Made by a program: the position numbers and the translations under genes. This document shows, piece after piece, positions 1 through 8,453 of a stretch of DNA of 64,000 nt. Numbering within the stretch: the stretch's first letter is position 1; every line of letters starts with the position of its first letter. Location: NCBI GenBank assembly GCA_905221605.1, contig CAJNDS010000780.1:249501-313500 (forward strand), written 5' to 3'. This stretch comes from Symbiodinium natans (taxonomy: Eukaryota; Sar; Dinophyceae; Suessiales; Symbiodiniaceae). The notes under the pieces were generated by a model. The model was not told where the DNA came from. It saw nothing but the letters and a program-made list of their open reading frames with translations, and ran no database searches.

Positions 1-2
1 CT

Positions 3-1307
3 ACACCAGGTCCCAGCGTTTTGCAAGACAAAGACAAGACGCCAATCGCAGGTGTCTTGAGCTCCTCGCCGGGGGCTAATGTTTTCAGCAAAGTGATCAA
101 GTGCAAAAAGAAAGATGAACCGTTCGAGGAGGCTGTTGCAGGCATGTGGTTGAAGAACATGCAGATGTGGAAACAGCTGTTCGAAGCCACCAGTTTTGCC
201 AAAACATTGCAAGAATTGGACGAAGAGGAGAAGATGTTGTCCCTTCGTGACATATTTGGCTCTAAATCACCACACACAATCCAGAAGCGTGCATCGACCT
301 TGTTGAGGCTGTTTCGTTGGCTTCAAAAACAGGCAGATGTGCAAGGGACCTCTGCGGAGGAACCCCTTCTCCCATCAGAGGAAGCGGTTTACAAGTTCTG
401 CAGAGAGATATCCCACAGGAAAAAGGGCAAGCTGGCACCTCAGAGCGTGGTACAGGCATTGAAGTTTGTGAAATTTGTGCTTTCCATTCCAGATGTGGAG
501 AATTCCATCTCCCCCAGGGTCCGAGGCTTGGCAGACCGAGTGGCAGGCGAGCACGAGCCCACACATCAAGCCCGGGACCTAACAGTGCTTGAGGTTAGAT
601 TTCTGGAAGAGTGTGTTGGGAACACCGAGCTCCACGTTGTTGATCGATTTGCAGCAGGAGTGTTCCTGTTTCAGATCTTCAGCAGGAACCGTTGGTCAGA
701 CATCAGGCACGTGCGATCCTTGGAGTTCGATTTTCTGGAAATTGGACCCGAGATTTGTGGTTTTCTGGAAGGCAGAGCTAGGGAGGTGAAACAGTCCAAC
801 AAGAAGAAGAAACTCTCATTGTTCATGCCCCTCGTGGCTCCAGTTCGGGGGGTCCACCCGAAGGTGGTGTGGGCCAAAGAATGGCAGGAGGTGGCTGCCG
901 AAGCAGGGATCGTGCTCTCGAAGACCCCTATAGGCCCTTTACTTCCGGCCACCGCCCCAGATGGCGCCTGGCTGCAGAGGTCCATCGACTCCGCCGAGGC
1001 CTCCAACTGGCTGACGGGACTGCTGAGGAACCGCGACCCCTCAACAGCGAGGGTTACCACACATTCCTTGAAACACACTGCGCTTGGCTGGTTGAGCAAA
1101 TACGGCATTGTGGGCGAAACACAGACACTCTTGTCGCATCATTCGACTGGAGCTTTGAGTACATTAGCTTACTCAAGAGATGCCCTTAGTGGCCCTCTCC
1201 GGCAGCTGGAGGAAAGGTACGGGAGGGCTCGTTTTGCCCGGACGCTACTCGCAGTGGATACTTTGCCCGAGCCCAAGGATCAGAGGCAGGTGCATCTGTT
1301 GACCTAG
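3..1307 (+). CDS. Tyrosine recombinase of a retroelement (5' partial)
   Basis: This encodes a tyrosine recombinase/integrase-like protein that would integrate a circular DNA copy of a DIRS-type or related retroelement. The frame is open to the left edge, so the start lies outside the window; only a TTG (position 21) is near. Numbering from that TTG, the catalytic set is R224 in NRWSDIRH, H348 and K351 in THSLKHT (Lys where many relatives have Arg), H373/H374 in LLSHHS, and Tyr384 in AYSRD. Upstream is a helical N-terminal half. The frame ends at TAG 1305-1307, but from about 1212-1220 the frame one base back reads REGSFCPDATRSGYF and stays open to 1900. The natural protein therefore probably continues there and this copy carries a one-base break. 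The family call is confident; its exact element class is inference. Confidence 0.8.
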   Translation, partial: TPGPSVLQDKDKTPIAGVLSSSPGANVFSKVIKCKKKDEPFEEAVAGMWLKNMQMWKQLFEATSFAKTLQELDEEEKMLSLRDIFGSKSPHTIQKRASTLLRLFRWLQKQADVQGTSAEEPLLPSEEAVYKFCREISHRKKGKLAPQSVVQALKFVKFVLSIPDVENSISPRVRGLADRVAGEHEPTHQARDLTVLEVRFLEECVGNTELHVVDRFAAGVFLFQIFSRNRWSDIRHVRSLEFDFLEIGPEICGFLEGRAREVKQSNKKKKLSLFMPLVAPVRGVHPKVVWAKEWQEVAAEAGIVLSKTPIGPLLPATAPDGAWLQRSIDSAEASNWLTGLLRNRDPSTARVTTHSLKHTALGWLSKYGIVGETQTLLSHHSTGALSTLAYSRDALSGPLRQLEERYGRARFARTLLAVDTLPEPKDQRQVHLLT

Positions 1308-1900
1308 GGTCCTGGTTGCCGATCAGCAAGGTAGGCAGCTTAGATGGGCTGCCTGCGAATTCCGAAAGCACGCATGAGCCTTTGCCAGCTCCAGTGGAAG
1401 GCTTTCAGGACGATTTTCTGGGGGTTGGACCGCTTTGCCCCCTGCAAGGGAAGGTCTTTGAGTCACCAAGCGCCATGCCCGTCTTGGAAGCATCCGCACC
1501 GTCGGTAGCGGAAGGAGAAGAATCCCCCTCGAAAGAAAGTGAGGAATTAGACAAGCTGACTACTGAGACCTCTGGGCTTTGCGAAACAGTGCTCGATAAG
1601 GATGACACACAAGATGCAGATGACAATGGGGAGGCAGAGATCTCGCCCACCACATCAGCAGAAGGGTCCTCCGAGGAAACCTCTGATGGAGCCTCATCGG
1701 AAGAAAAGGAGGAACCAGCTGCGGCCCTGAGCCTGCCGGAGGGTTGGAGAGCGATTCAAAACAAGAAGTCTACCATGCTACATCTGTACAAAGTAGGTCA
1801 GACAACGCTGAAATGTGGCAAGTGGATCAGCGTTAATTTTGTAGAAATGGAGAAGCCCTCAGCGAAGTGGCTACAGTGCAGCCGTTGTTTTCAGGAGTAA
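1190..1900 (+). CDS. Acidic C-terminal tail of the recombinase polyprotein with a Cys motif (other frame)
   Basis: This open frame continues the recombinase polyprotein after the frame break near 1212-1220. It has no ATG of its own near the 5' end, as expected for a continuation. The middle is acidic and Ser/Glu/Thr-rich, probably disordered. The end carries a compact conserved-looking module (STMLHLYKVGQTTLKCGKW followed by a W-L-Q-C-S-R-C-F end) with Cys residues that could bind zinc. The stop is TAA 1898-1900. No enzymatic function can be assigned. The juxtaposition with the recombinase and the following gag-like gene points to one retroelement. Confidence 0.55.
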   Translation, partial: WPSPAAGGKVREGSFCPDATRSGYFARAQGSEAGASVDLGSWLPISKVGSLDGLPANSESTHEPLPAPVEGFQDDFLGVGPLCPLQGKVFESPSAMPVLEASAPSVAEGEESPSKESEELDKLTTETSGLCETVLDKDDTQDADDNGEAEISPTTSAEGSSEETSDGASSEEKEEPAAALSLPEGWRAIQNKKSTMLHLYKVGQTTLKCGKWISVNFVEMEKPSAKWLQCSRCFQE

Positions 1901-2007
1901 AGAGCGGGGTGACATTGTTGTTGGCCGGTTTGTGTGTGTGTGCAGTGCAATCCCTTTGTACCAGCTCTCTCTTTTGCAATTTGCAGTTTTGGCCCCACGC
2001 CCTAAAC
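1901..2007 (+). promoter_or_regulatory. Intergenic leader with pyrimidine/TG tract and AG sites before the gag-like gene
   Basis: The 107 bases between the polyprotein stop and the next ATG hold a TG-rich run ending TGTGTGCAG, then a pyrimidine-rich stretch (CTCTCTCTTTTGCAATTTGCAG). Dinoflagellate mRNAs receive a spliced leader at such acceptors. This could be a trans-splice acceptor for the gag-like ORF. It is inferred from base composition only. Confidence 0.25.
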
Positions 2008-3353
2008 ATGGCAAACGCAGCGGATAGTCAGCCTTTCTTCGAGCAACATGCTCGCAAGACCGGGATGGAGCAGCAACTCTTGGACAAATTCATAGCTGGA
2101 GGGGTCAAGACGGTGTCCATGGCAGCCTATGCCGCCACTCAACCGGGTCAACCTCTCACAGACAGGGAGGTCTCCACTCTATGTACGAGTCTGGGGCAGA
2201 ACAACCCCACTCTTGCACAAATGACGGTCGTCAAGAGGCTCCTGTTCGAGTGCCAGACCATGAGTCTGGCAAACTTGAAGGCCACCGTGGAACAGCAGCC
2301 GGACTCAGTTCTACGTAAGCTGCCAGGAGCTGAGAGAGCCCAGCGCCTGGAATTGCAGGCTCAAAGGCTGGGCGGACTCTCGATTGAGCACGACTTGGAG
2401 CCCGCCTTTTCAGTCTATGATGCTGTGTCGACACAGGTAGAGCAAGGGTCGCTGAAATACCTTCACCCGAGCAAGATCCCCACGCGTCGCCAGGAATTGG
2501 CGCAAGGCAAGCCAGCCAAGGAACTTGTGTTGGACGCTTCGGGGGACGGCCTCTCGGTTCAGGACAAATCCTCTAAAGTCGAGGCCCAGTTGGGGTCAGA
2601 CATGGCGACTTACAGGGCATTGCAAAGAAGGGGTCTGGCCTACGACCTCGTTGGCGTTTTGAGTTTCAAGGTGCACGAAAAATGGCTTCAGAAGGCCTTT
2701 GCTACCTTGCAGACCCCAGCGCCCCCAGGCTTCAACCGTCCGACGCTGCAGCAGGTCCTGCGAGCAGATCGGGCCTTGTGGATGGAGCTTGGCAGCAAAC
2801 AACCGACCCTGACAAGGGCAGCGGCGAACGCGCCGCTCGCGGACGCCCGGTGCTTAGATCAAGTCTTCCTGGAAGCCACCAACACGGTTGCAGTCAATTT
2901 TCACTTCATGCCGACACCTCGTGCGGAAGGGTTCACAGATAAAGGCGGCAAAGGCGCGGGCAAGGGCCCCAAGCGTTGGGGCGATGGAAAGGGGTATGGG
3001 CAATGGAAATATCAGAGGACCGACAAAGGGGACAAGGGCCAGGGAGGCAAATCAGGTTTCAAGGGAGCCCGCCTCCCACGAAGGCCAAATTCGACAGTGG
3101 CAAGGGCGGCTTTCCGAATAAGTCCCTCGTCTTGCAAGGAGGCAAGGGTGAGACCCCCATGCCGGCCGCCTTGCGAGGCGGCGTGCCGAACGACGAGCAT
3201 GGAGATCCTCTTTGTTTTGGCTTCAACCTAGGACAGTGCAAGGATGCCCCATTGGGGGGCAGATGCGCACGGGGCAGACATGTATGTTGTCACCCAGGTT
3301 GCTTCCGGAAGCATCCCTTTTCTGAGCACAAGGGCTCAGGCCAGGCAGCCTGA
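2008..3353 (+). CDS. Gag-like protein with C-terminal CCCH zinc finger (one frame change near 3063)
   Basis: The start is the ATG at 2008, giving MANAADSQPFFEQHARK; the frame is open upstream but lacks a better ATG. The first 300 residues are helical with no recognised enzyme motif. A Gly/Lys-rich stretch (KGGKGAGKGPKRWGDGKG) follows, typical of nucleic-acid-binding linkers in dinoflagellate retroelement gags. At about 3063 the sensible reading moves one base back and continues into a Cys/His finger (LCFGFNLGQCKDAPLGGRC, then C-x-C-C-H residues and an H-x5-H end). It stops at TGA 3351-3353. It is probably the capsid/nucleocapsid protein of the same element as the upstream recombinase. The frame change could be a mutation, an assembly error or a programmed -1 shift. 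Confidence 0.65.
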
Positions 3354-3872
3354 AAGAACGCCCCGTTGCAAGGGACGTCGAATGACAGCGCTTCCGTGCT
3401 GGACCAGGCGTCCCGCGCTGCTCCGACCACGCGTCGCGCACAAGCGTGCGCGGAGAGAGCGGCAACAGCCATGGGGGAGGGTGGAGACAGTTCTGCCCAT
3501 TTTTGTGAACAAGACAATTTTCCCGCTTCTGAGGCGGACAGGCCCAAAGAGAGCTGCAAGGAGTTGCATCCTGCTGCTGTTGCAAAAGGGCAAGAGAATC
3601 AGCCCCCGCTCCAACGGGCGGCTGAGCCAATCCCACAGTTTTCCAAGCCTTCCTCTGAGGCCTCCGCATTTCCACCTCAGGCAGTCATTCCCCTTCGGCG
3701 CCTGTCTCTGCGTCTTGAGCGACGGCTGTCACTGCTGCTTCTGTTCCTTCTGCGGTCCCTGGAGGCAGGGCCTCGGGAATCACCGCCCGGAAAGAAGGGC
3801 CACGGAAACATATGGGCCTTCGCCTCTTTTTCTTTGCCCCTTGGCTTTTGTTTCCTCTCGCAATCTTTGTGA
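3354..3872 (+). other. In-frame polar ORF after the gag stop, ending in noncoding sequence
   Basis: The zinc-finger frame stays open after TGA 3351-3353 for another 170 codons, rich in Ala, Glu and Ser at first. It then becomes Leu/Ser-rich low complexity. It may be readthrough sequence of the gag polyprotein or chance. No reverse transcriptase follows, so the element is truncated or permuted here. Confidence 0.25.
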
Positions 3873-4049
3873 CCCCTTTTTCCTTCTCTCTTTTTTTTTT
3901 GAGCCGAGAGAAAAACAAGGAATAAACTCAGATGTCAGCACGTCGTTGCCTTCAATTGTGCAATCAAGTGCTGAGTTGATAGCAGCCTGCACTCCCTCTG
4001 TTTTCAAGCTCTCGAAAAGAATCCTCTCATCTCGACTAGACGACTCATC
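3873..4049. other. Noncoding, pyrimidine-rich stretch
   Basis: A T-rich run (CTCTCTTTTTTTTTT near 3890) and AT-leaning sequence follow the gag ORF. No gene is seen. Confidence 0.4.
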
Positions 4050-4304
4050 GGTGCCCTTGCACCTCTTGTCGGCCCTTGCCGGTTTTAGCTGTCGTCACGG
4101 TCTGAAAGAAGAGGCTGCCCTTGCAGCAACATATTAAGTACACATGATGTGTGCATTGAATGTTGGCCCTTGCCATCTTCAGCTGCCCTTGCAGCAAAAC
4201 TATTTAAGTTGCCCTTGCAACAAGTCTCAACGAGCTGACCTTTCAGCTGATCTTTCACCACATCTGCCCTAGCAGCTTGATCTCTCTTGAGCTGCCCCTG
4301 CAGC
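4050..4304. repeat. Cluster of nine mini-hairpins with CCTT-type tetraloop
   Basis: Nine short perfect inverted repeats share a four-base loop while the stems differ by paired changes. They are 4050-4063 (GGTGC/GCACC), 4070-4081 (CGGC/GCCG), 4114-4127 (GCTGC/GCAGC), 4164-4175 (TGGC/GCCA), 4182-4195 (GCTGC/GCAGC), 4208-4221 (GTTGC/GCAAC), 4233-4248 (AGCTGA/TCAGCT), 4264-4275 (CTGC/GCAG, loop CCTA) and 4291-4304 (GCTGC/GCAGC, loop CCCT). Seven have the loop CCTT. The stem co-variation is directly visible; any function is unknown. Confidence 0.75.
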
Positions 4305-4832
4305 ATTCTTAGAACTGTCCATGCATTATAATTCTCTCCGAAGACTTTCTCACTTCCAAGAGCACCACCTGAAGTGCAGCAGTGTACAGTTGAGAATGTG
4401 GTGTGTCTGCAAAAGTCCAAAACAAACTGACATGCTTCACAAACACAAGTCACTCAACCGACTCGCAGAAACAATGCCAATGCAAGCACTGATTGCTCGC
4501 ACCTTCCGTCCCTTAGCGTCCAGGGCCTGTTGTCAGGGCAGGACGGACGCGCTGCTGAACTCCCTTGCTTGGCCATCGGCTAACGAGGAGGGCAGGACAC
4601 AGCTTCCCAAACTTGGTTCCCTGCAGCTCTGATATCTTGTCCTGACGTATACAACTCCCGCAAGTGACGAAAACAGCTACCATCTGCAGCAAGTTCTGAA
4701 ACCTAAGACACTAGCTCGTCTCCCTGCACTCCAGCAAGCTTCAAGCAACAGCAATGCACAGCAACCAACGCACTCACAAAGTCTTCAAGCTAGACCTGGA
4801 GAAAGGATCCTTAAATTGCGTCCTGGCTCAGA
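4305..4832. other. No recognised gene
   Basis: Moderate-GC sequence with short unremarkable ORFs in every frame. Nothing recognised. Confidence 0.4.
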
Positions 4833-4892
4833 CTGCAAAAACGCACACACGCCGCAAGAAAACTGCAAAAACGCACACATGCCCCAAGAAAA
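4833..4892. repeat. 30-bp direct tandem repeat, two copies
   Basis: CTGCAAAAACGCACACA(C/T)GCC(G/C)CAAGAAAA occurs at 4833-4862 and 4863-4892 with two differences. Confidence 0.8.
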
Positions 4893-5208
4893 CTCAAGAG
4901 CAGCATGGCCGCCATCCCGCAGGATGCTCATCCCCCAGCACACTTCGCTGAAGGCAGAAAAATTTTCCCCCGACCCTCCACGAGGGTTGTGACTGAGAGG
5001 GCTGTGGCCTCTCTTCGTCTGAGCCGAAAAACTTTCTCACTGAGAATTCGAAAACTTTTCTCTGGAAAATAAAGGTTTGTACTTGCAGCACAATTACCGT
5101 AAGCTGCAAGCTGCCAAGAAGGCCACTTCTTTCGCCAGTCCCTGCAAATTGCATAAGAAAAGGTTGCTGCTCACCTTTTTGTTCTGTGACCTGGAAGCTG
5201 CAGGGCAG

Positions 5209-5366
5209 CCAAAATCGCGACTCTGACGCGCAGGACTTCCCGGACCCGAAAGCACAGGAAGCAGAAGGGTGAGAAATCGCAAACTTAAAGCGCATGGGAT
5301 GGATCAGGGCAAAATCGCGACTCTGCGGATCCGAAAGCACAAGAGAGAGAGAAATCGCAAACCTGA
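5209..5366. repeat. Two degenerate copies of a ~60-bp motif
   Basis: Both copies begin CAAAATCGCGACTCTG, contain CCGAAAGCACA and end GAGAAATCGCAAAC. The copies are at about 5210-5284 and 5310-5364. They lie in noncoding sequence. Confidence 0.65.
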
Positions 5367-5589
5367 AGCCAAAAGCCACTTGGAACCTGGACGCAGCAGG
5401 GAATGAAATTGCGAACCTGGGCTGCCCCCAAAGCAGAAAAGAAAAACGAAGGCCCATGTGCTTTTTTTGCAAAGCGTCTGGGCCTTTAGGACGCAGCACG
5501 CGGAAAGCGATCGGAAGACTGTGGGTCCAGGCATTCTTAGTTGCAAAAGCCGACGCACAGTTCTTGCGCATCGCTGCAGACTGCCGAGA

Positions 5590-6149
5590 AGTCCGCCTTC
5601 TGCCTTAAAATTAAACAACGGAATAATAAAAAAAACAATGCTACTTTTTATGTCCAAATTGAACAACGGAATTTTCACTAAGTGATTTTCACAATCAGCG
5701 ATTTCAAGAAAAACTAAAACTGGATTTCAAGCCAAAAATGGATTTCAGGTCATAAACCACCAAACAATAAAATTGCCAAAATGGATTTGGCAAAGCAAAT
5801 CCACCCAAAAATGGATTTTCAAACCAAGATCGCCAAAAACGAAAAAAAATGAAAACTGCGCATTTAAACAAAACAAAAATTGTCAGAAAACAAAGGCCAA
5901 ACTTCTTCACATTGAAACTTTCCAGAAAACTTAAGAAAGCTTGGAGAATTGAAATATTTCTGTTTAAATTTGTGTCTTCACATTGGAAGCAAGACGTCTT
6001 TGTCGCTTGAACAAGGTTGGTTTGCTTTTCAGTTTTTTTATTTGAAATTTCATGTTTTTTAAATTTTTTTTTGCATTTGCATTGAATCTGAAGAGATGTT
6101 AATTGTTGATTGCGGTAAAAAAACAGATTTAACTTTCAAGTGTCAGATT
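5590..6149. other. AT-rich island with AAAATGGATTT reiterations
   Basis: Base composition drops sharply to A/T-rich compared with both sides. The motif AAAATGGATTT or a close variant recurs at least four times between 5715 and 5825. No coding potential is seen. It directly borders the copia 3' LTR. Confidence 0.6.
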
Positions 6150-6436
6150 TGATGGTGAAGATTAGGGGATCGGGTGTTGGTTATCATAGAATAGTGAGTC
6201 GGAGTAGGGCTGCCATGAAATCTACGTAGTTGCAAAGGCACGTCGTCTAGAGAATCGTAGCTATCCATGATGCATAGGGCAGCAGTGCACTCCGCGGTAG
6301 ATCCAAAACCCTGAAGGAAAAAACCATCCCCCAACTCTACTTCTCGATTTTGCGTGTCTTGAGCCCCAATGCCGCGATGTCATCTTCGCAGGGGCCATGC
6401 TCTTCCTCTCAGCTCGAAATGGCACACTTCTCGATT
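6150..6436 (-). repeat. 3' LTR of the copia element
   Basis: Direct repeat of 12845-13140, beginning TGATGGTGAAGATTAGGGG on the plus strand. It lacks an 8-9 base segment (CCAGAGACA region) present in the other copy and has scattered substitutions. It still carries the open frame MDSYDSLDDVPLQLRR. Confidence 0.75.
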
Positions 6437-6499
6437 GTTGCATCTTACATCCGATTTGTAATGATGTTCTTAAGCAGCTTAGCTTCTGCAGGTGAATAA

Positions 6500-6876
6500 G
6501 CTGTGAGCTTCTCCAGGCAAGTAAGTGGCCTCCCCAAACCACAGTTGTTCCAGATCGCGATTTGCTGCCCTCCGGTGCCCATGAAGCGTCGCTAGAAGTG
6601 GTTATCGCCTTCCCAGCGCTCTGCTGCCGCATCGAATCCCAAGTCTTGGGTGTAGCGAAGGTGTCTCCACATCGCCTTGAGCGACTTCAAGGTTTCGTCA
6701 GGGTTGCAAGACATATGAGAGGCCAGGACCTCAACTGCAGCGCTTAAGTCCGGTCTTGCGCAAACTGACCCAGAGCAGAGCTCCCACATGGGACTGACAA
6801 TCCCGCAACTGCTTGTGATGCATCTTATCCCTTGCCTGCGGGACGATATGCCTTGCATCCATTGAAAGTTTCCCAT
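6500..6876 (-). pseudogene. Copia RT connection and RNase H remnant
   Basis: On the minus strand, RPDLSAAVEVLASHM and KAMWRHLRYTQDLGF are the usual connection between RT and RNase H. SSDASWAPEGSKSRSG, containing the first RNase H aspartate, follows in another frame. The rest of RNase H (second acidic cluster) is absent, and sequence runs directly into the 3' LTR near 6436. Confidence 0.75.
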
Positions 6877-7044
6877 CCACGACTCTTGAGCTTGTTCTTA
6901 ATCCAAGCTTCTTGCTGTCAAGAAAAGAGAATTGTCGGACAGCTCACAATTTGAAAACCAAGGAAATCTTGTCCGGATGGTCAACTTGCACTGTTCGCCA
7001 CAACTCTCCTTTCATGTCCCATGAATCAGTTCAGATCCCCAAGC

Positions 7045-7347
7045 TCATGTCCTTCTTCTGCCTTCAATACAGCATGGTTCAAGCGTTGGTTCGCAAGCCC
7101 TTTTCCAAGCCTTAGGTGCAGCTCTGAGACCATAAACTGCTCTCTTGACCAGCCATATCTCGTCTTCAGCTGCCTTGGACAACCGCCTGAGAATTGGTGG
7201 AGGACGCAACAGAATAACCTTGGAGTCATCCAGGTCAGCATTCAAGAAAGCTGTGACAATATCCGTGAGCGCGCACACCCATTTGCTTATGATCGCCCTA
7301 ATTGCTTCCGGTGGGACGTCACTCGAGCGAAATTTTCGGATCTCCAC
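7045..7347 (-). pseudogene. Copia reverse transcriptase fragment
   Basis: A piece of the RVT_2-type RT palm is visible: ALTDIVTAFLNADL carries the first catalytic Asp, and AVYGLRAAPKAWKR is the conserved downstream helix. The segment carrying the YVDD-type aspartates is not found between here and 6877, and stops appear in all minus frames there. The enzyme is inactive as encoded. Confidence 0.8.
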
Positions 7348-7949
7348 CGCTTGAATCGTAGTCGTAGTTTCCGCAAGCTACCAGACGAACTTTTGAACGG
7401 TGTGTTGTCATCATTCAAGTTGACTGGTGCGACCTTTCTGTCAGGTCCGGTCAATACCAGTTTTGATGGCAACGTCTTTGGAAGTGGTTCGCCGGGACTC
7501 AAACCTAGTCCATCCGAGAAGACTCGCGCTGCACTTTCATCGTCACAGCCCGCTGCATCCGTCAAGGCCCTTGCTTCCACTTTGTACGCCTCTCTTTCAG
7601 TCTCCCGTGACCATACCGTGAATCCGGATCCTGCTGAGGACTTGTTTGTGCTTGTAGTCTCTACTCTGGCAACATACGCGTGTCTAGAATCAGTGAACTT
7701 CATTCCTTTTTTTCATCGTCAAGATATCACCTTCTGGGGGTGGCTCCCATTTGATGTCGCCTGCAGAAGACGCCCAAACCTTCTCGTCCGTCTCCGGATT
7801 CAAGTGAATCTTCCATTTCTTCCTCGGAATGTCCAAAAAGTCTCGGACTATTGAGCACAGCCTCGCGCCCATTTCTCGTCACCAAGACGAGCGCTCCCCA
7901 GGACAGCGATCATCGTTGCAAATGAACCTCTCTTGATCTCCTCTGGGCC
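7348..7949 (-). pseudogene. Decayed integrase-RT linker region of the copia element
   Basis: This stretch holds short frames switching register (7690-7872, 7287-7703 on the minus strand), including a basic segment SLRKLRLRFKRWRSENFAR. It lies where the C-terminal integrase tail and N-terminal RT region should be. Frames are broken and no catalytic motif is seen. Confidence 0.5.
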
Positions 7950-8453
7950 TCATTCCGTCCACCTGTTGCGGTTTATACATGACATTGTCACCCATAGACG
8001 GTGCACAGGAATTTTTCCAAACAAAACCATCTGTCGTTGTTTGAAGGTGTATTCTCGCATCGCCATAAACCAGTACTTCACAGGAAACTTGGAGTGCAGC
8101 AGAAGTGATGTTGCTCCTGCTTTTATCCTTTGAACCGCTCGCTCAGCTCTTTCGTTTGCCTGTGGGTGGTAAGGCGCCGACACGGTCCTCCAAACTCCTA
8201 CCTTTGATGACATGTTTTCGAACTTAGCTCCTGCAAATTCGCCCCCTCCGTCTGTGTGGATTCGAACCAATTCTGGAGCACCCAAAGAGTAAAGTCTAGC
8301 GATGATCTGTATTGTAGCTGCTGCGGTTTCCTCTGCTGTTTTCGTTTTCAATCCAACAGAATACAACAAAGCCTCGCCAGAATTCAAAGTGTAAACTCCT
8401 ATCAGAGCATATCGGAATCCCTCCATGCTTGCGATGTGTGGTCCTGTCAAGTC
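7950..8453 (-). CDS. Copia integrase core, +1 frame relative to Gag-Pro
   Basis: Retroviral-type integrase catalytic core (rve fold) that would insert the cDNA. The first catalytic Asp is the codon at 8451-8453 in DLTGPHIASMEGF. The second is in LVRIHTDGGGEFAGA, and the Glu is in YHPQANERAERAVQR. The frame begins immediately after skipping one base of the upstream TGA, so it has no start of its own. It could be made by a +1 shift at ACT-TGA or be separated by mutation. A recognisable HHCC zinc-binding region upstream of the core is missing or scrambled. The frame degrades after about 8050. Confidence 0.85.
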   Translation of the reverse strand, partial: DLTGPHIASMEGFRYALIGVYTLNSGEALLYSVGLKTKTAEETAAATIQIIARLYSLGAPELVRIHTDGGGEFAGAKFENMSSKVGVWRTVSAPYHPQANERAERAVQRIKAGATSLLLHSKFPVKYWFMAMREYTFKQRQMVLFGKIPVHRLWVTMSCINRNRWTE

